A DNA stretch of 64,000 nucleotides from the NCBI GenBank assembly GCA_024349765.1, contig AP026073.1, forward strand, positions 7,130,001 through 7,194,000, read 5' to 3'. The translations under genes were made by a program, and so were the position numbers. Shown piece after piece: positions 44,113 to 57,199 of this stretch (positions within the stretch are counted from its first letter, which is position 1; each line of letters opens with the position of its first letter). The stretch comes from Streptomyces nigrescens. GTDB lineage: Bacteria > Actinomycetota > Actinomycetes > Streptomycetales > Streptomycetaceae. The notes under the pieces were generated by a model, which saw only the letters and a list, made by a program, of their open reading frames with translations, did not search any database and was not told where the DNA came from.

Positions 44113-45291
44113 TCAGCGCTCGTACCGCAGCGGCAGCTCCACCAGCCCCCGGATCGCATCCGACGGCAGCCACCGCACCTCCTCCGCCGGCACCGCCAGC
44201 TCCAGCGTGCCGAACCGCCGCAGGATCTCGGTCAGCGCGATCGTCGCCTCCTGACGGGCCAGCCGCTGCCCCAGGCAGAAGTGCGGCCCCACCCCGAACG
44301 ACAGATGCTGCGCGGTCGCCCGCCCCAGGTCGAACGCATGCGGATCCTCCCGCACCTCGGGATCCCGATTCGCCGCGTTCAGCAGGAACCGCACCAGCTC
44401 CCCCTTACGGATCACCACCCCGCCCGCCTCGACGTCCTCCAGCGCCACCCGGTTCACGGTCGTCATCGCCGACCCCCGGAACCGCAACGCCTCCTCCACC
44501 GCCGCACCGACCAGCGACGGATCCGCCCGCAGCGCCGCCAGCTGCTCCGGATGCGCCAGCAGATCGTGCAACGCGTTGGCCAGCAGATTCGTGACCGTGT
44601 CATGCCCCGCGATCAGCAACACCGCCGCGAACGACGACAGTTCCTCATCACTGAGCGCACTCCCGTCCTCGAACCGCGCCGCGATCAGCTCACTGAGCAG
44701 ATCCTCCGTCGGCCGCTCCCGCTTCGCCCCGATCAGCCCGATGCAGTATCCGAACAGCTCCGCGGCCGCCGACTGCATCGCCTCCAGCGACGGCGCCGCC
44801 GAGATGTCCATCGCCCACTGCCGGAACGGATCCCGATCCTCCGCCGGCACCCCCAGCAGCTCGCAGATCACCTCCAGCGGCATCGGATACGTGAACTCCT
44901 CGATGAAGTCCGCCGTACCGCGGTCCCCCAGCTTGTCCAGCAACTGGTCGGTGATCTCCGCGATCCGCGGCTCCAACTGCCGCACCGCCCGCGACGCGAA
45001 CGCCGCACTCACCAGCCGGCGGTGCCGCGCGTGATCCGGGTCGTCCTGCTCCAGCAGCATCACCGCCATCCCCGGCACCAGCGCCCCGTGCGGCGCATGC
45101 GTGTGCACGTCGTTGGACAGCCGCGGATCGCTCAACAGCTCCCGCGTCAGCGCCGCCCCGAGCACGGTCCAGGTCTCCTGCCCGTTCAACTGCCGGGTAC
45201 GGATGATCCCGTGCCGCTTCGCCAGCCGGCCCAGCTCCTGCTCCAGCCCCGCCGTCGACGCCAGCTCGGCCAGATCCACCACTTCGGTCAT
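44113..45291 (-). CDS. Cytochrome P450
   Basis: A 392-residue bacterial class I P450. The I-helix reads LLIAGHDTVTNLLANAL with Thr232 for oxygen activation, the K-helix ExxR is EEALR (267-270) and the heme loop FGVGPHFCLGQRLAR carries Cys339. HARHRRLVSAAF matches the C-helix. These features fit the CYP105/CYP107-like hydroxylases and epoxidases of natural-product clusters. Partners are the adjacent ferredoxin and reductase. It probably oxidises the polyketide-derived product, but the P450 operon could also be an independent unit; the shared operator argues for the former. Confidence 0.94.
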   Translation of the reverse strand: MTEVVDLAELASTAGLEQELGRLAKRHGIIRTRQLNGQETWTVLGAALTRELLSDPRLSNDVHTHAPHGALVPGMAVMLLEQDDPDHARHRRLVSAAFASRAVRQLEPRIAEITDQLLDKLGDRGTADFIEEFTYPMPLEVICELLGVPAEDRDPFRQWAMDISAAPSLEAMQSAAAELFGYCIGLIGAKRERPTEDLLSELIAARFEDGSALSDEELSSFAAVLLIAGHDTVTNLLANALHDLLAHPEQLAALRADPSLVGAAVEEALRFRGSAMTTVNRVALEDVEAGGVVIRKGELVRFLLNAANRDPEVREDPHAFDLGRATAQHLSFGVGPHFCLGQRLARQEATIALTEILRRFGTLELAVPAEEVRWLPSDAIRGLVELPLRYER

Positions 45292-45333
45292 GACGTACTT
45301 CCCCCTGATTCCCCCTGGTTGGCCCCGGAACGC

Positions 45334-45981
45334 TCAGTCCCGGAGCAATTGCACGGCAAACTGCGCCAGTTGCGCATCCATCGCGGACGACCGGCTGCCG
45401 GCGATCCCCGACCGCATCAGGGCCGCCCCCTCGACCAGCGCCACGAACGTCTCGGCCCGGGCCCGGCAGAACTCACCCGACCAGTCCGGCCGCCCCTGCT
45501 GGACGTACGCCTCCACATGGGCCACGTACTTCCGGTAGAACTCCCGCACCACGGTGGCGATCTCGTCGTCCCGCGCCGCCAGCGCCCACACCTCGACATA
45601 CAGCCGGACCAGCTGCGGATCGTCCTGCTCGGCGAGGACCACCCCCACCACCTCGTCGGGGTTCGCCGGCCCCGCCGGCAACTCGATGGCCGACGGGTCG
45701 TCCCGCACCATCCGCAGCCCCGTCGTCTCCGCCAGCCGCTCCAGCGAACGCTCCAGCGCCCGCTCCAGCACGGCCTTGATCAGATCCGCCCGGGTCGGGA
45801 AGTAGTGCTGCAGATGCCCGACCCGCACCCCCGCCTCACCGGCGATCGCCCGCAACGAGGCATCCGACCCCTTGGCCACCAGCACGGCCTCGGCCGCGTC
45901 CAGCAGACTCGTCCGCCGAATGCTCCCCTGCCGCGTCAGCGTCGAGCCCTTACCGGCCCCGCCGTCCTTCTCCTCGCTCAT
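45334..45981 (-). CDS. TetR-family transcriptional repressor
   Basis: A 215-residue TetR protein. The HTH lies at about 20-65: RRTSLLDAAEAVLVAKGSDASLRAIAGEAGVRVGHLQHYFPTRADLI. A helical ligand domain follows (YVEVWALAARDDEIATVVREFYRKY; AETFVALVEGAALMRSGI). ATG 45981 overlaps the stop of the upstream gene (ATGA). It is encoded inside the P450 operon, whose promoter holds a palindrome in the -35/-10 spacer, so autorepression is likely. The ligand may be the cluster product or an intermediate. Confidence 0.92.
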   Translation of the reverse strand: MSEEKDGGAGKGSTLTRQGSIRRTSLLDAAEAVLVAKGSDASLRAIAGEAGVRVGHLQHYFPTRADLIKAVLERALERSLERLAETTGLRMVRDDPSAIELPAGPANPDEVVGVVLAEQDDPQLVRLYVEVWALAARDDEIATVVREFYRKYVAHVEAYVQQGRPDWSGEFCRARAETFVALVEGAALMRSGIAGSRSSAMDAQLAQFAVQLLRD

Positions 45982-47039
45982 GACACCTCGACCCCGACGC
46001 CCGCCTTCTCCAGCGCCGCCACGACGTCCTGCGGCACCGGCGTCATCTCCGGGAACACCACCCCGCGCGGCGCGGCCGCCCCGTCCTCGCCCAGCACCCG
46101 GCGCAGCCCCAACAGCCCGCCCAGCGCCGTGAGATGAGCCTGCCCGGCCGGATCCGTCAGCACGGCCGTACGCCGCTGACCGCCCCGCCCGCGCACATCG
46201 ATCCGCAGGCACGCACTGCCGCCCTCACCCGGCGAATACAGCATCGACCGCCGCGTCGACTGGAACTTCTCACCACGCCCCCACCGGAAGAACCCGGTCT
46301 TCTTCAGCGCCAGCAGCGTCGACGTCGACGAGTTGGCACTGAACCCGATCCGCGTGAGGGCGGTGTCCACCCCCAGCACCAGCGGCAGCGTGAACTGCTC
46401 CGGCGTGTCGATCCGCGCGACCTTCGTCCGGTGCTCCCCGATGGCCACATGGCCGGCCCCGGACAACGGCATGATCATCCGCCGCTGCCCGCCCTCGGTC
46501 ACCTCGTAGTCCAGCCCCAGCCGGTCCATGAACTCCACCGAGTCCGTGCCCGCCCGGTCCTTCAGGTCGTACCGGATCGCGATCTCCACCGCCGACGCCC
46601 CGCCGACCTCGGCCGCCAGCGCGGCCGCGACCAGCGCCGTCACCCCGCCCATCCAGCTCGACGACAACAGCACCGGCGCCTTCGGCGGGTTCACCGCCGC
46701 CACCGCCACCGCCCGCTGCAGCCGCGCCGTCCACCGTGTGATGTCCACATACGGCACACCACCCCGGATCGCCGCCAACAGCACCCGGTCCTCGGGGTCG
46801 TTCACCGTGCTGATCACGGCCCGCACCTTCGCCGAGAACGGCTCCGGATCACTCAGATCCCACCGCCGCACCGCCGCACCGACCTCCTCGGCCAGCGCCG
46901 CCCCACGCTCCGGCGTACGCCCCGTCAGGAGCAACGGCCACGAAGTAGCCGCCAGCCGCGCCAAATCCCCGCCAACGGTCCCGTAGCCACCCACCACAAG
47001 AACCGGGCCCGTCACATCAAGCTGGATGTCATCGTCCAC
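45978..47039 (-). CDS. Saccharopine-dehydrogenase-like NAD(P)-binding protein
   Basis: A 353-residue protein with a Rossmann start VLVVGGYGTVGGDLARLAA, RTPERGAALAEEVGA and VRAVISTVNDPEDRVLLAAIRGGVPYVDITRW, the pattern of saccharopine dehydrogenase/enoyl-reductase-like (SDH_NADP) proteins. The C-terminal half is less typical and includes a hydrophobic stretch near 115-145. Function is not established; reduction of an imine or enone in the product would suit the pathway. GTG 47039 lies 7 nt after a -10 hexamer, so the message is probably leaderless. First gene of the P450 operon. Confidence 0.75.
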   Translation of the reverse strand: MDDDIQLDVTGPVLVVGGYGTVGGDLARLAATSWPLLLTGRTPERGAALAEEVGAAVRRWDLSDPEPFSAKVRAVISTVNDPEDRVLLAAIRGGVPYVDITRWTARLQRAVAVAAVNPPKAPVLLSSSWMGGVTALVAAALAAEVGGASAVEIAIRYDLKDRAGTDSVEFMDRLGLDYEVTEGGQRRMIMPLSGAGHVAIGEHRTKVARIDTPEQFTLPLVLGVDTALTRIGFSANSSTSTLLALKKTGFFRWGRGEKFQSTRRSMLYSPGEGGSACLRIDVRGRGGQRRTAVLTDPAGQAHLTALGGLLGLRRVLGEDGAAAPRGVVFPEMTPVPQDVVAALEKAGVGVEVS

Positions 47040-47046
47040 AACCCCG

Positions 47047-47075
47047 ACACTAGGTCACGCGACCTAGAAACACAA
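47047..47075 (-). promoter_or_regulatory. P450-operon promoter with TetR operator in the spacer
   Basis: On the minus strand, -35 TTGTGT (47070-47075), a 17-nt spacer and -10 TAGTGT (47047-47052) are followed 7 nt later by GTG 47039. The palindrome CTAGGTCACGCGACCTAG (47050-47067; 7-bp arms, 4-bp centre) fills the spacer and overlaps the -10. This is the geometry expected for steric repression. Confidence 0.75.
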
Positions 47076-47222
47076 CGACGATCTACGTCACACCGGCCGG
47101 CCCAGACCCACGACCTGCCCTCACACCCCCACCCCGGGCCCGCCGGCCGCCCGTCACGCATCCACCCGACGCCCCCAGGGCCCCAGGGCCCCAGGGCCCC
47201 ACGATGCCCCCAGAACGCAAAA

Positions 47223-47266
47223 AAGCCTCGCCCCGAGTTGAATTACTTCAACTCGGGGCGAGGCTT
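47223..47266 (-). terminator. rRNA operon terminator
   Basis: A perfect 20-bp stem with a 4-nt loop is followed on the minus strand by a run of U. It lies just beyond the 5S gene and ends the rRNA transcript before the P450-cluster genes. Confidence 0.92.
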
Positions 47267-47277
47267 TATCAAAATTT

Positions 47278-47396
47278 GTTCGGCGGCGTCCTACTCTCCC
47301 ACAGGGTCCCCCCTGCAGTACCATCGGCGCTGAAAGGCTTAGCTTCCGGGTTCGGAATGTAACCGGGCGTTTCCCTAACGCTATGACCACCGAAAC
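47278..47396 (-). rRNA. rrf: 5S ribosomal RNA
   Basis: About 119 nt, read on the minus strand from GTTTCGGTGGTCATAGCG to GGACGCCGCCGAAC. The conserved internal CCGAACCCGGAAGCTAAGCC is present. Ends pair (GTTTCGG/CCGAAC). A 77-nt spacer separates it from 23S. Confidence 0.95.
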
Positions 47397-47473
47397 ACTA
47401 TGAAGTTAACCAACCGGAATCATGACTCAACGGTCGTTACTTCAGAACCTACACAGTGGACGCGAGCAACTGA

Positions 47474-52422
<4,949 letters not shown>

Positions 52423-53143
52423 AATGCTTCCGGGTACTCCCGGCGAACACTCGCGTTGAGCGGAACCAGAGGGAGGAATAATCCCTCGGTTCACAGCGTC
52501 CTCGCTGTGTTTTCTTCAAAGGAACCTCGTCACCAGACCATCCGGTCCGGTAGACGGGGTATCAACATATCTGGCGTTGACTTTTGGCACGCTGTTGAGT
52601 TCTCAAGGAACGGACGCTTCCTTTGTGCCTGTTTCACCAGGCTCTCCGGGCGCTTCCCTTCGGTCTTGCGTTTCCGACTCTATCAGATCCTCGCGGTCCT
52701 GATTTTCGCCGGTGCGTTTCGGCCTTTCGGCTTCTTCGCGGTTCCAACCTTACCAGATCCGTTTCCGTCTCCGGCGCCCTGTTGGAGCGGGCTCGGCCGC
52801 TTCGCTTTCGCTTTTCGGCCTTTCCGACTCTATCAGATCTTGTTCGTTCCGTTGACCGGTCCGAATTCGTTTCCGATTCCCCGTCGGAGGGGGTTTTGCC
52901 GCGCCTTTCGGCGTGTCCACTACGTTAGCGGAATTCCTCGTCGACGCATAATCGCGCCGCGGTCCGAATTTCGGCATGCCGAAATTGTTCCCGGTGAGGG
53001 ACCGTGCAGTAGTGGTGTGCCGCGAGGCGGCGGGATGGTCGCCGGGGGCCGTCGGCTCCGTGGCAACTCGGAGAACACTACACGAGCGGGTGAGGTGCTT
53101 CAAACCTGTGCCGGGCGCGGATTTGCCCGGTACTTTGGGCGGC
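52423..53143 (-). promoter_or_regulatory. rRNA promoter and leader region
   Basis: Leftward rRNA promoters: -10 hexamers TAGAGT at 52682-52677 and 52832-52827, within a duplicated TTTCCGACTCTATCAGATC (52672 and 52822), and TAAGGT at 52752-52747. The third promoter has TCAACG 17 nt upstream (52855-52850). Between them and 16S (52540-52620) lies the leader with the GTTGAGAACTCAACAGCGTG-type conserved sequence of actinomycete rRNA operons. Multiple tandem promoters are normal for Streptomyces rRNA. The right part (52900-53143) contains no gene I recognise. Confidence 0.75.
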
Positions 53144-53185
53144 ATGACTGCGCATGCGCTCGTACAGCAGTGGTGGCCCGCCTGA
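53144..53185 (+). CDS. Tryptophan leader peptide upstream of trpS
   Basis: A 13-residue peptide, MTAHALVQQWWPA, with tandem Trp codons (TGGTGG at 53171-53176). It lies 147 nt before trpS and overlaps mutually exclusive RNA hairpins. This is the structure known from the S. coelicolor trpRS1 (SCO3334) attenuator, where ribosome stalling at Trp codons lets transcription continue. Confidence 0.8.
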   Translation: MTAHALVQQWWPA

Positions 53186-53237
53186 CGGCGGCCGACCACA
53201 GCGCATGCATGACCACGGCCGCCGCCTCGGCGGCCGT
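53152..53237 (+). promoter_or_regulatory. Ribosome-mediated transcription attenuator of trpS
   Basis: Segment 1 GCATGCGCT (53152-53160) pairs with AGCGCATGC (53200-53208). Segment 2 CGGCGGCCG (53186-53194) can pair with CGGCCGCCG (53216-53224) as antiterminator. The terminator is ACGGCCGCC/GGCGGCCGT (53215-53237, 5-nt loop) followed by a T-rich stretch. The Trp codons of the leader lie between segments 1 and 2. Trp-tRNA shortage should stall the ribosome, favour the antiterminator and raise trpS expression. Confidence 0.75.
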
Positions 53238-53332
53238 TCGCGTTTCTGCTTCTCGTAGCCGGCCGGCGAGTTCGGCGGTCTCGATGAGCACCCCGGGAGC
53301 TCCGGGAGTGCGGGAATCGGGAGAGATGACGG

Positions 53333-54391
53333 ATGGGTGAACTGGTGCGGGAGCAGGCCGGCGCGGCCGGAGGCGACCTGGTGCGAGGGCGCGGCAGACG
53401 CGTGCGGGTGTTCAGCGGAGTGCAGCCGACGGGGCATCTGACGCTGGGGAACTACCTCGGGGCGGTGCGGCGGTGGGCGGCGGAGGACCAGCACCGGGCG
53501 GACGCGCTGTTCTGCGTGGTCGATCTGCATGCGCTGACCGTGGAGCACGATCCGGCGCGGGTCCGGCGGCTGAGCCGGCAGGCCGCGTCGCTGCTGCTGG
53601 CGGCGGGGCTGGATCCGGAGCGGTGCACGGTCTTCGTGCAGAGCCAGGTGGATGAGCATCTGCGACTGGCGTACCTGATGGAGTGCACCGCCACCGACGG
53701 GGAAATGCGGCGCATGATCCAGTACAAGGAGAAGGCGGCTCGTGAGCAGGCGCGCGGCGGGAGCGTGCGGCTGTCGCTGCTGACGTATCCGACGTTGATG
53801 GCGGCGGACATCCTCGCGTACGGAACGGACGAGGTGCCGGTCGGGGACGACCAGACCCAGCACGTACAGCTGACCCGGGACCTCGCGGTGCGGTTCAACC
53901 AGCGGTACGGGGCGACCTTCGTCGTACCGAAGGCGATGCCCCCACGGGTGGCCGCGCGGGTGATGGATCTGCAGGAACCGACGTCGAAGATGGGCAAGTC
54001 GCACGCCCGGACGGCGGGGACCGTCTTTCTGCTGGACGAACCGGAGGTGGTGCGGAAGAAGGTGATGCGGGCGGTGACCGACGGCGGCGATGACGTCGTC
54101 TACGAGCGGGAGGCGCGGCCGGGCATCGCGAACCTGCTGGATGTGCTGGCCGCCTGTACGGACGGGGATCCGGAGCGGCTGGCCGAGGGCTACGCGTCGT
54201 ATGGGGCCCTGAAGAAGGACGTGGCGGACGCGGTGGTGGAAACCCTGCGACCGCTGCGCGAACGCCATGCGGAATTGGCGGCCGACCCGGCGTACGTCGA
54301 CGAAGTCCTGCGCGCCGGAGCCGACCGGGCCCGCGGCTTGGCGAAGCCACGGGTGGACGCGGCTTATCGGGCTATGGGGGTGGGGGTTTAG
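53333..54391 (+). CDS. trpS: Tryptophanyl-tRNA synthetase, auxiliary inducible type
   Basis: A 352-residue class I synthetase charging tRNA-Trp. The HIGH-like motif is in GVQPTGHLTLGNYLGAVRRW, the KMSKS loop is SKMGKS near residue 220, and TDGEMRRMIQYKEKA and VGDDQTQHVQLTRDLA are family blocks. ATG 53333 follows GGGAGAG. The Trp leader peptide and attenuator upstream place it with S. coelicolor TrpRS1 (SCO3334), which is induced by and resistant to tryptophan-analogue inhibitors such as indolmycin; resistance here is inferred, not visible. proC, convergent downstream, supports this orthology (SCO3337). Confidence 0.93.
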   Translation: MGELVREQAGAAGGDLVRGRGRRVRVFSGVQPTGHLTLGNYLGAVRRWAAEDQHRADALFCVVDLHALTVEHDPARVRRLSRQAASLLLAAGLDPERCTVFVQSQVDEHLRLAYLMECTATDGEMRRMIQYKEKAAREQARGGSVRLSLLTYPTLMAADILAYGTDEVPVGDDQTQHVQLTRDLAVRFNQRYGATFVVPKAMPPRVAARVMDLQEPTSKMGKSHARTAGTVFLLDEPEVVRKKVMRAVTDGGDDVVYEREARPGIANLLDVLAACTDGDPERLAEGYASYGALKKDVADAVVETLRPLRERHAELAADPAYVDEVLRAGADRARGLAKPRVDAAYRAMGVGV

Positions 54392-54442
54392 GAGCGTGGG
54401 GCGTGGGGCGTGGGGCGTGAAACGTAAGGCGTAGGCATTTCG

Positions 54443-54468
54443 GGGGCCCGCCCGTGGGGGCGGGCCCC
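54443..54468. terminator. Bidirectional terminator between trpS and proC
   Basis: An 11-bp stem, GGGGCCCGCCC with GGGCGGGCCCC and loop GTGG, lies between convergent genes. Short GTGGGGC repeats precede it (54392-54420). Confidence 0.75.
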
Positions 54469-54501
54469 GTTGCCGGGGCCGCTGGTTGCCGGGGTGACGG
54501 G

Positions 54502-55311
54502 TCAGCCGTTGCCGGTGGCCAGTTCGCGGCTGCGGTCGCGGGCGGCTTCGAGGGCGGCGATGAGGGCGGCGCGGACGCCGTGGTTCTCCAGTTCGCGGAT
54601 GGCGTTGATGGTGGTGCCGGCCGGCGAGGTGACGTTCTCGCGGAGTGTGACCGGGTGTTCGCCGCTGTCTCGGAGCATCACGGCGGCGCCGATCGCGGCC
54701 TGGACGATGAGGTCGTGTGCCTTGTCGCGGGGCAGGCCGAGCAGGATGCCGGCGTCTGTCATGGCCTCGACGAGGAAGTAGAAGTACGCGGGGCCCGAAC
54801 CGGAGAGGGCGGTCGCGGCGTCCTGCTGGCTCTCGGGGACGCGGAGGGTCTTGCCGACGGTGGAGAAGATCTCCTCGGCGAGGGTGAGGTGGGCGGCGGT
54901 GGCGTGGGTGCCGGCGGAGATGACGGACATCGCCTCGTCGACGAGGGCCGGGGTGTTCGTCATGACCCGGACGACCGGGGTGCCGGTGGCCAGGCGCTCC
55001 TCGAAGAACGAGGTGGGGATGCCGGCTGCGCCGCTGATGACCAGGCGGTCGGCGGGCACGTGCGGGGCCAGCTCGCGGAGCAGAGTGCCCATGTCCTGGG
55101 GCTTCACGGTGAGGATCAGGGTGTCGGCGGACTTGGCGGCCTCGGCGTTGCTGACCGCTTCGACGCCGTAACGGTCGTGCAGCTGGGCGGCGCGCTCCTG
55201 GCGGCGGGCGGTGACCAGCAGGTCGGAGGGCGCCCAGCCACCGCGGATCATCCCGCTGAGGAGGGCTTCGCCGATCTTTCCGGTGCCGAGGACTGCGACC
55301 TTCTGGGTCAT
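54502..55311 (-). CDS. proC: Pyrroline-5-carboxylate reductase
   Basis: A 269-residue enzyme for the last step of proline synthesis (P5C to L-proline with NAD(P)H). The N-terminal Rossmann motif is VAVLGTGKIGEALLSGMIRGG. ILTVKPQDMG and VRVMTNTPALVDEAMSVIS follow, and the P5CR signature LSGSGPAYFYFLVEAMTDAGILLGLPRDKA is near 165-200, with ENVTSPAGTT closing the substrate site. ATG 55311; the upstream RBS is weak. Single gene, convergent with trpS. Confidence 0.96.
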   Translation of the reverse strand: MTQKVAVLGTGKIGEALLSGMIRGGWAPSDLLVTARRQERAAQLHDRYGVEAVSNAEAAKSADTLILTVKPQDMGTLLRELAPHVPADRLVISGAAGIPTSFFEERLATGTPVVRVMTNTPALVDEAMSVISAGTHATAAHLTLAEEIFSTVGKTLRVPESQQDAATALSGSGPAYFYFLVEAMTDAGILLGLPRDKAHDLIVQAAIGAAVMLRDSGEHPVTLRENVTSPAGTTINAIRELENHGVRAALIAALEAARDRSRELATGNG

Positions 55312-56385
55312 GGTGCCGGTTCGCCTTTCCGCTGCGCTGTGCCGGTGCTGCTTGTACTGGGTTCCGGTGCTGCTTGTACTGGTGCGTGCATGCGTGCTGT
55401 GGCCGGGTGGCTGGGGTGGCTATGCCTGTGGTCCGCCCCGCTGGTCCGCCGACCGCCGCCACCCGTGTGCGTGCTGTCGTCCGTCATCCTCGCACCGCGG
55501 GTTGGCCGGCGGCGGCGCGTTCCGCTGGGTGGACCGCGGCACGGCCTGCGTCTGACTGGTGGCCGGCGCGTGACATAGGCAGAAGTGCGGGGGGGGGGGG
55601 GGAGGTCGGGCAGGGCGGGGGCGCGGGGAATGCGGGAGAGGGCGGGGCGCGTGAGGTCGGGGCGGTGGGGCGGGGATGCGGGAGAGGGCGGGGCGCGTGG
55701 GGCGGGGCGCACGTCGGCGTCGGGGTGGCGGGGTTTCCGCTGGGTGTCGGGGCGGGCGAACGCGGGCTGACGGTCGAGCGGGGCCGACGGTCGGATGCGG
55801 ACCAACGGTCGGGGACGGGTCCACGGTCGGGGGCGGGTCCACGGTCGGCGGCGGTGTGGCGGGCGGTTGGGTGGAGGCGGTTGTGGGCTGGGGCGGTTGT
55901 TGGGGCTGGGGGCGGGTGTGAGGGGTGGGGTGGGGTGGTGCGTCGGTGCGTCTTCGGTTGAGCGTCTCGTTCGGCTGAGCGTCTCGGTTGAGCGTCTTCG
56001 GTCGGGGTGAGCGTCTTCGGTTGGGGGGTGGCTGCGGGGGTGCCTCTGGGCCGGCGCCGCTGCCTCCTTATTCCGGCAACGATTACGGAGAGTGATTAGT
56101 TCCTGCCGAGAGTAGCAGAGAGTGAGAGGGGGGTGGGGTGGGGTGGGGGGCGTTCCGGGGTGGGGATTACCTGGGGCGGTGCGGGGCGGAGTGGGGGTGG
56201 AAGTGGGGTGCGGGGTGGCGCGTGGGGATGGGTGGGGTGCGCCGGCGGGCGCTGGCGCGAACGGAACCATTCCGTCCTGTTGGATAACTCCGCGTTTACA
56301 GGGTGGTTACCTGACGAGTTGCGGCTTGGCGGCTGAGGCTCGACACAATGGGGTGACCTGTCCAGCCGCGCCGGAAGGGGCGACG
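55312..56385. other. 1.07-kb G-rich, repeat-laden intergenic region
   Basis: The plus strand is strongly G-rich and C-poor. It holds a 14-G run (55589-55602), a duplicated ~30-nt block GATGCGGGAGAGGGCGGGGC-like (near 55626 and 55673), repeats of CGGTCGG-type units (55787-55850) and of GAGCGTCTTCGGTT-type units (55949-56025). Long frames on both strands are low-complexity (Pro/Arg or Gly/Val) and I do not accept them as genes. It contains the proC promoter side and, near 56280-56385, probably the promoter of the next gene. Confidence 0.6.
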
Positions 56386-56973
56386 ATGGCGAAGATCCGG
56401 GTCGGCGGCCTCGGCCGGCTCCTGTTGATCGTCGTGATCGTTGTCGTGGGCCTCGTTGTGGCGTTCGTGCCGGGGTTGGCCTCGCCTCCCTCCGTTGGCG
56501 TGGGTGTATACGGGGCGGACGGGCGGGGTGCTTCGGCCTCGCCGGCCGGGCACGGGGGCGCGGGCGCGGATGCGGGCGGCTACACCACCGGTGAATCCTG
56601 GCGCTTGTCTGAGGCAAGGCGATCTTCCGAGTCGGGGCGATCTGTCGAGCCGGGGCGATCTGTCGAGTTCGGACGAGCGGTTGAGTTCGGACGAGCAGCC
56701 GAGTCTGGGCGAGTGGCTGCTGATGGGCCGGTGGTTGGGGATGGGGTCGAGCATCATCAGGCGGCCCGGGGGCGTTGTCCGGGGCGGCGGGGTGGGCGGT
56801 CCTCCGGTTCGCTGTGTGCTCCCGTGCCGTCGGGGAACGTGGTGTCGATCGCCGCGCCCGTGCGGACCGTTGAGGGTGGGCCGGCGATCATTGCGCCGCT
56901 GACGGGGCGGCAGGCCGTGCCGTTGTCGAGATCGGGTGAACTGCCGGTCCATCACCTCGTTTTCCGCTGCTGA
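56386..56973 (+). CDS. Hypothetical membrane-anchored/secreted protein with internal repeats
   Basis: A 195-residue frame from ATG 56386 with GGAAGGGG upstream. The start MAKIRVGGLGRLLLIVVIVVVGLVVAFVPG is a convincing membrane anchor or signal. The middle is low complexity with repeated SGRSVEPGRSVEFGRAVEFG-like units (about 85-120), and the end is HHLVFRC. I recognise no family. The 12- to 15-nt repeats suggest a drifting linker. The true extent is uncertain, and a frameshift in the repetitive part cannot be excluded. Confidence 0.4.
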   Translation: MAKIRVGGLGRLLLIVVIVVVGLVVAFVPGLASPPSVGVGVYGADGRGASASPAGHGGAGADAGGYTTGESWRLSEARRSSESGRSVEPGRSVEFGRAVEFGRAAESGRVAADGPVVGDGVEHHQAARGRCPGRRGGRSSGSLCAPVPSGNVVSIAAPVRTVEGGPAIIAPLTGRQAVPLSRSGELPVHHLVFRC

Positions 56974-57199
56974 GAGCTGAGAGCTGCCCCAGGGCCCTCC
57001 CCCGGCCCGCGCATTCGACGGAATCCAGCCGTCATCGCTCCGCACCCTTCATGGCGCCTGCCGCACGGTTCGCGCGTGCCGGTGCGGACCCGTACGCGCT
57101 CGTGTGCGGCCTCGTGCCCGTATTCGGCCGTCCTGGTTCGTGCCTGCCGTGTGTGTCCGTGTGCTGGGCCGCCGCGTTCCGATTCGCTGGAGGCATCTC

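Noticed and set aside
42535-46137. 1200-codon plus-strand open frame opposite the P450 operon
   Set aside because: Pro/Arg/His-rich shadow of several well-defined minus-strand genes; no RBS or domain.
53078-55462. 794-codon minus-strand frame across trpS and proC
   Set aside because: Covers trpS in antisense and proC out of frame; no recognisable protein features.
55308-56270. 320-codon Pro/Thr/Arg-rich frame on the minus strand
   Set aside because: Product of the C-rich strand of a repetitive intergenic region; no signal, domain or convincing start.
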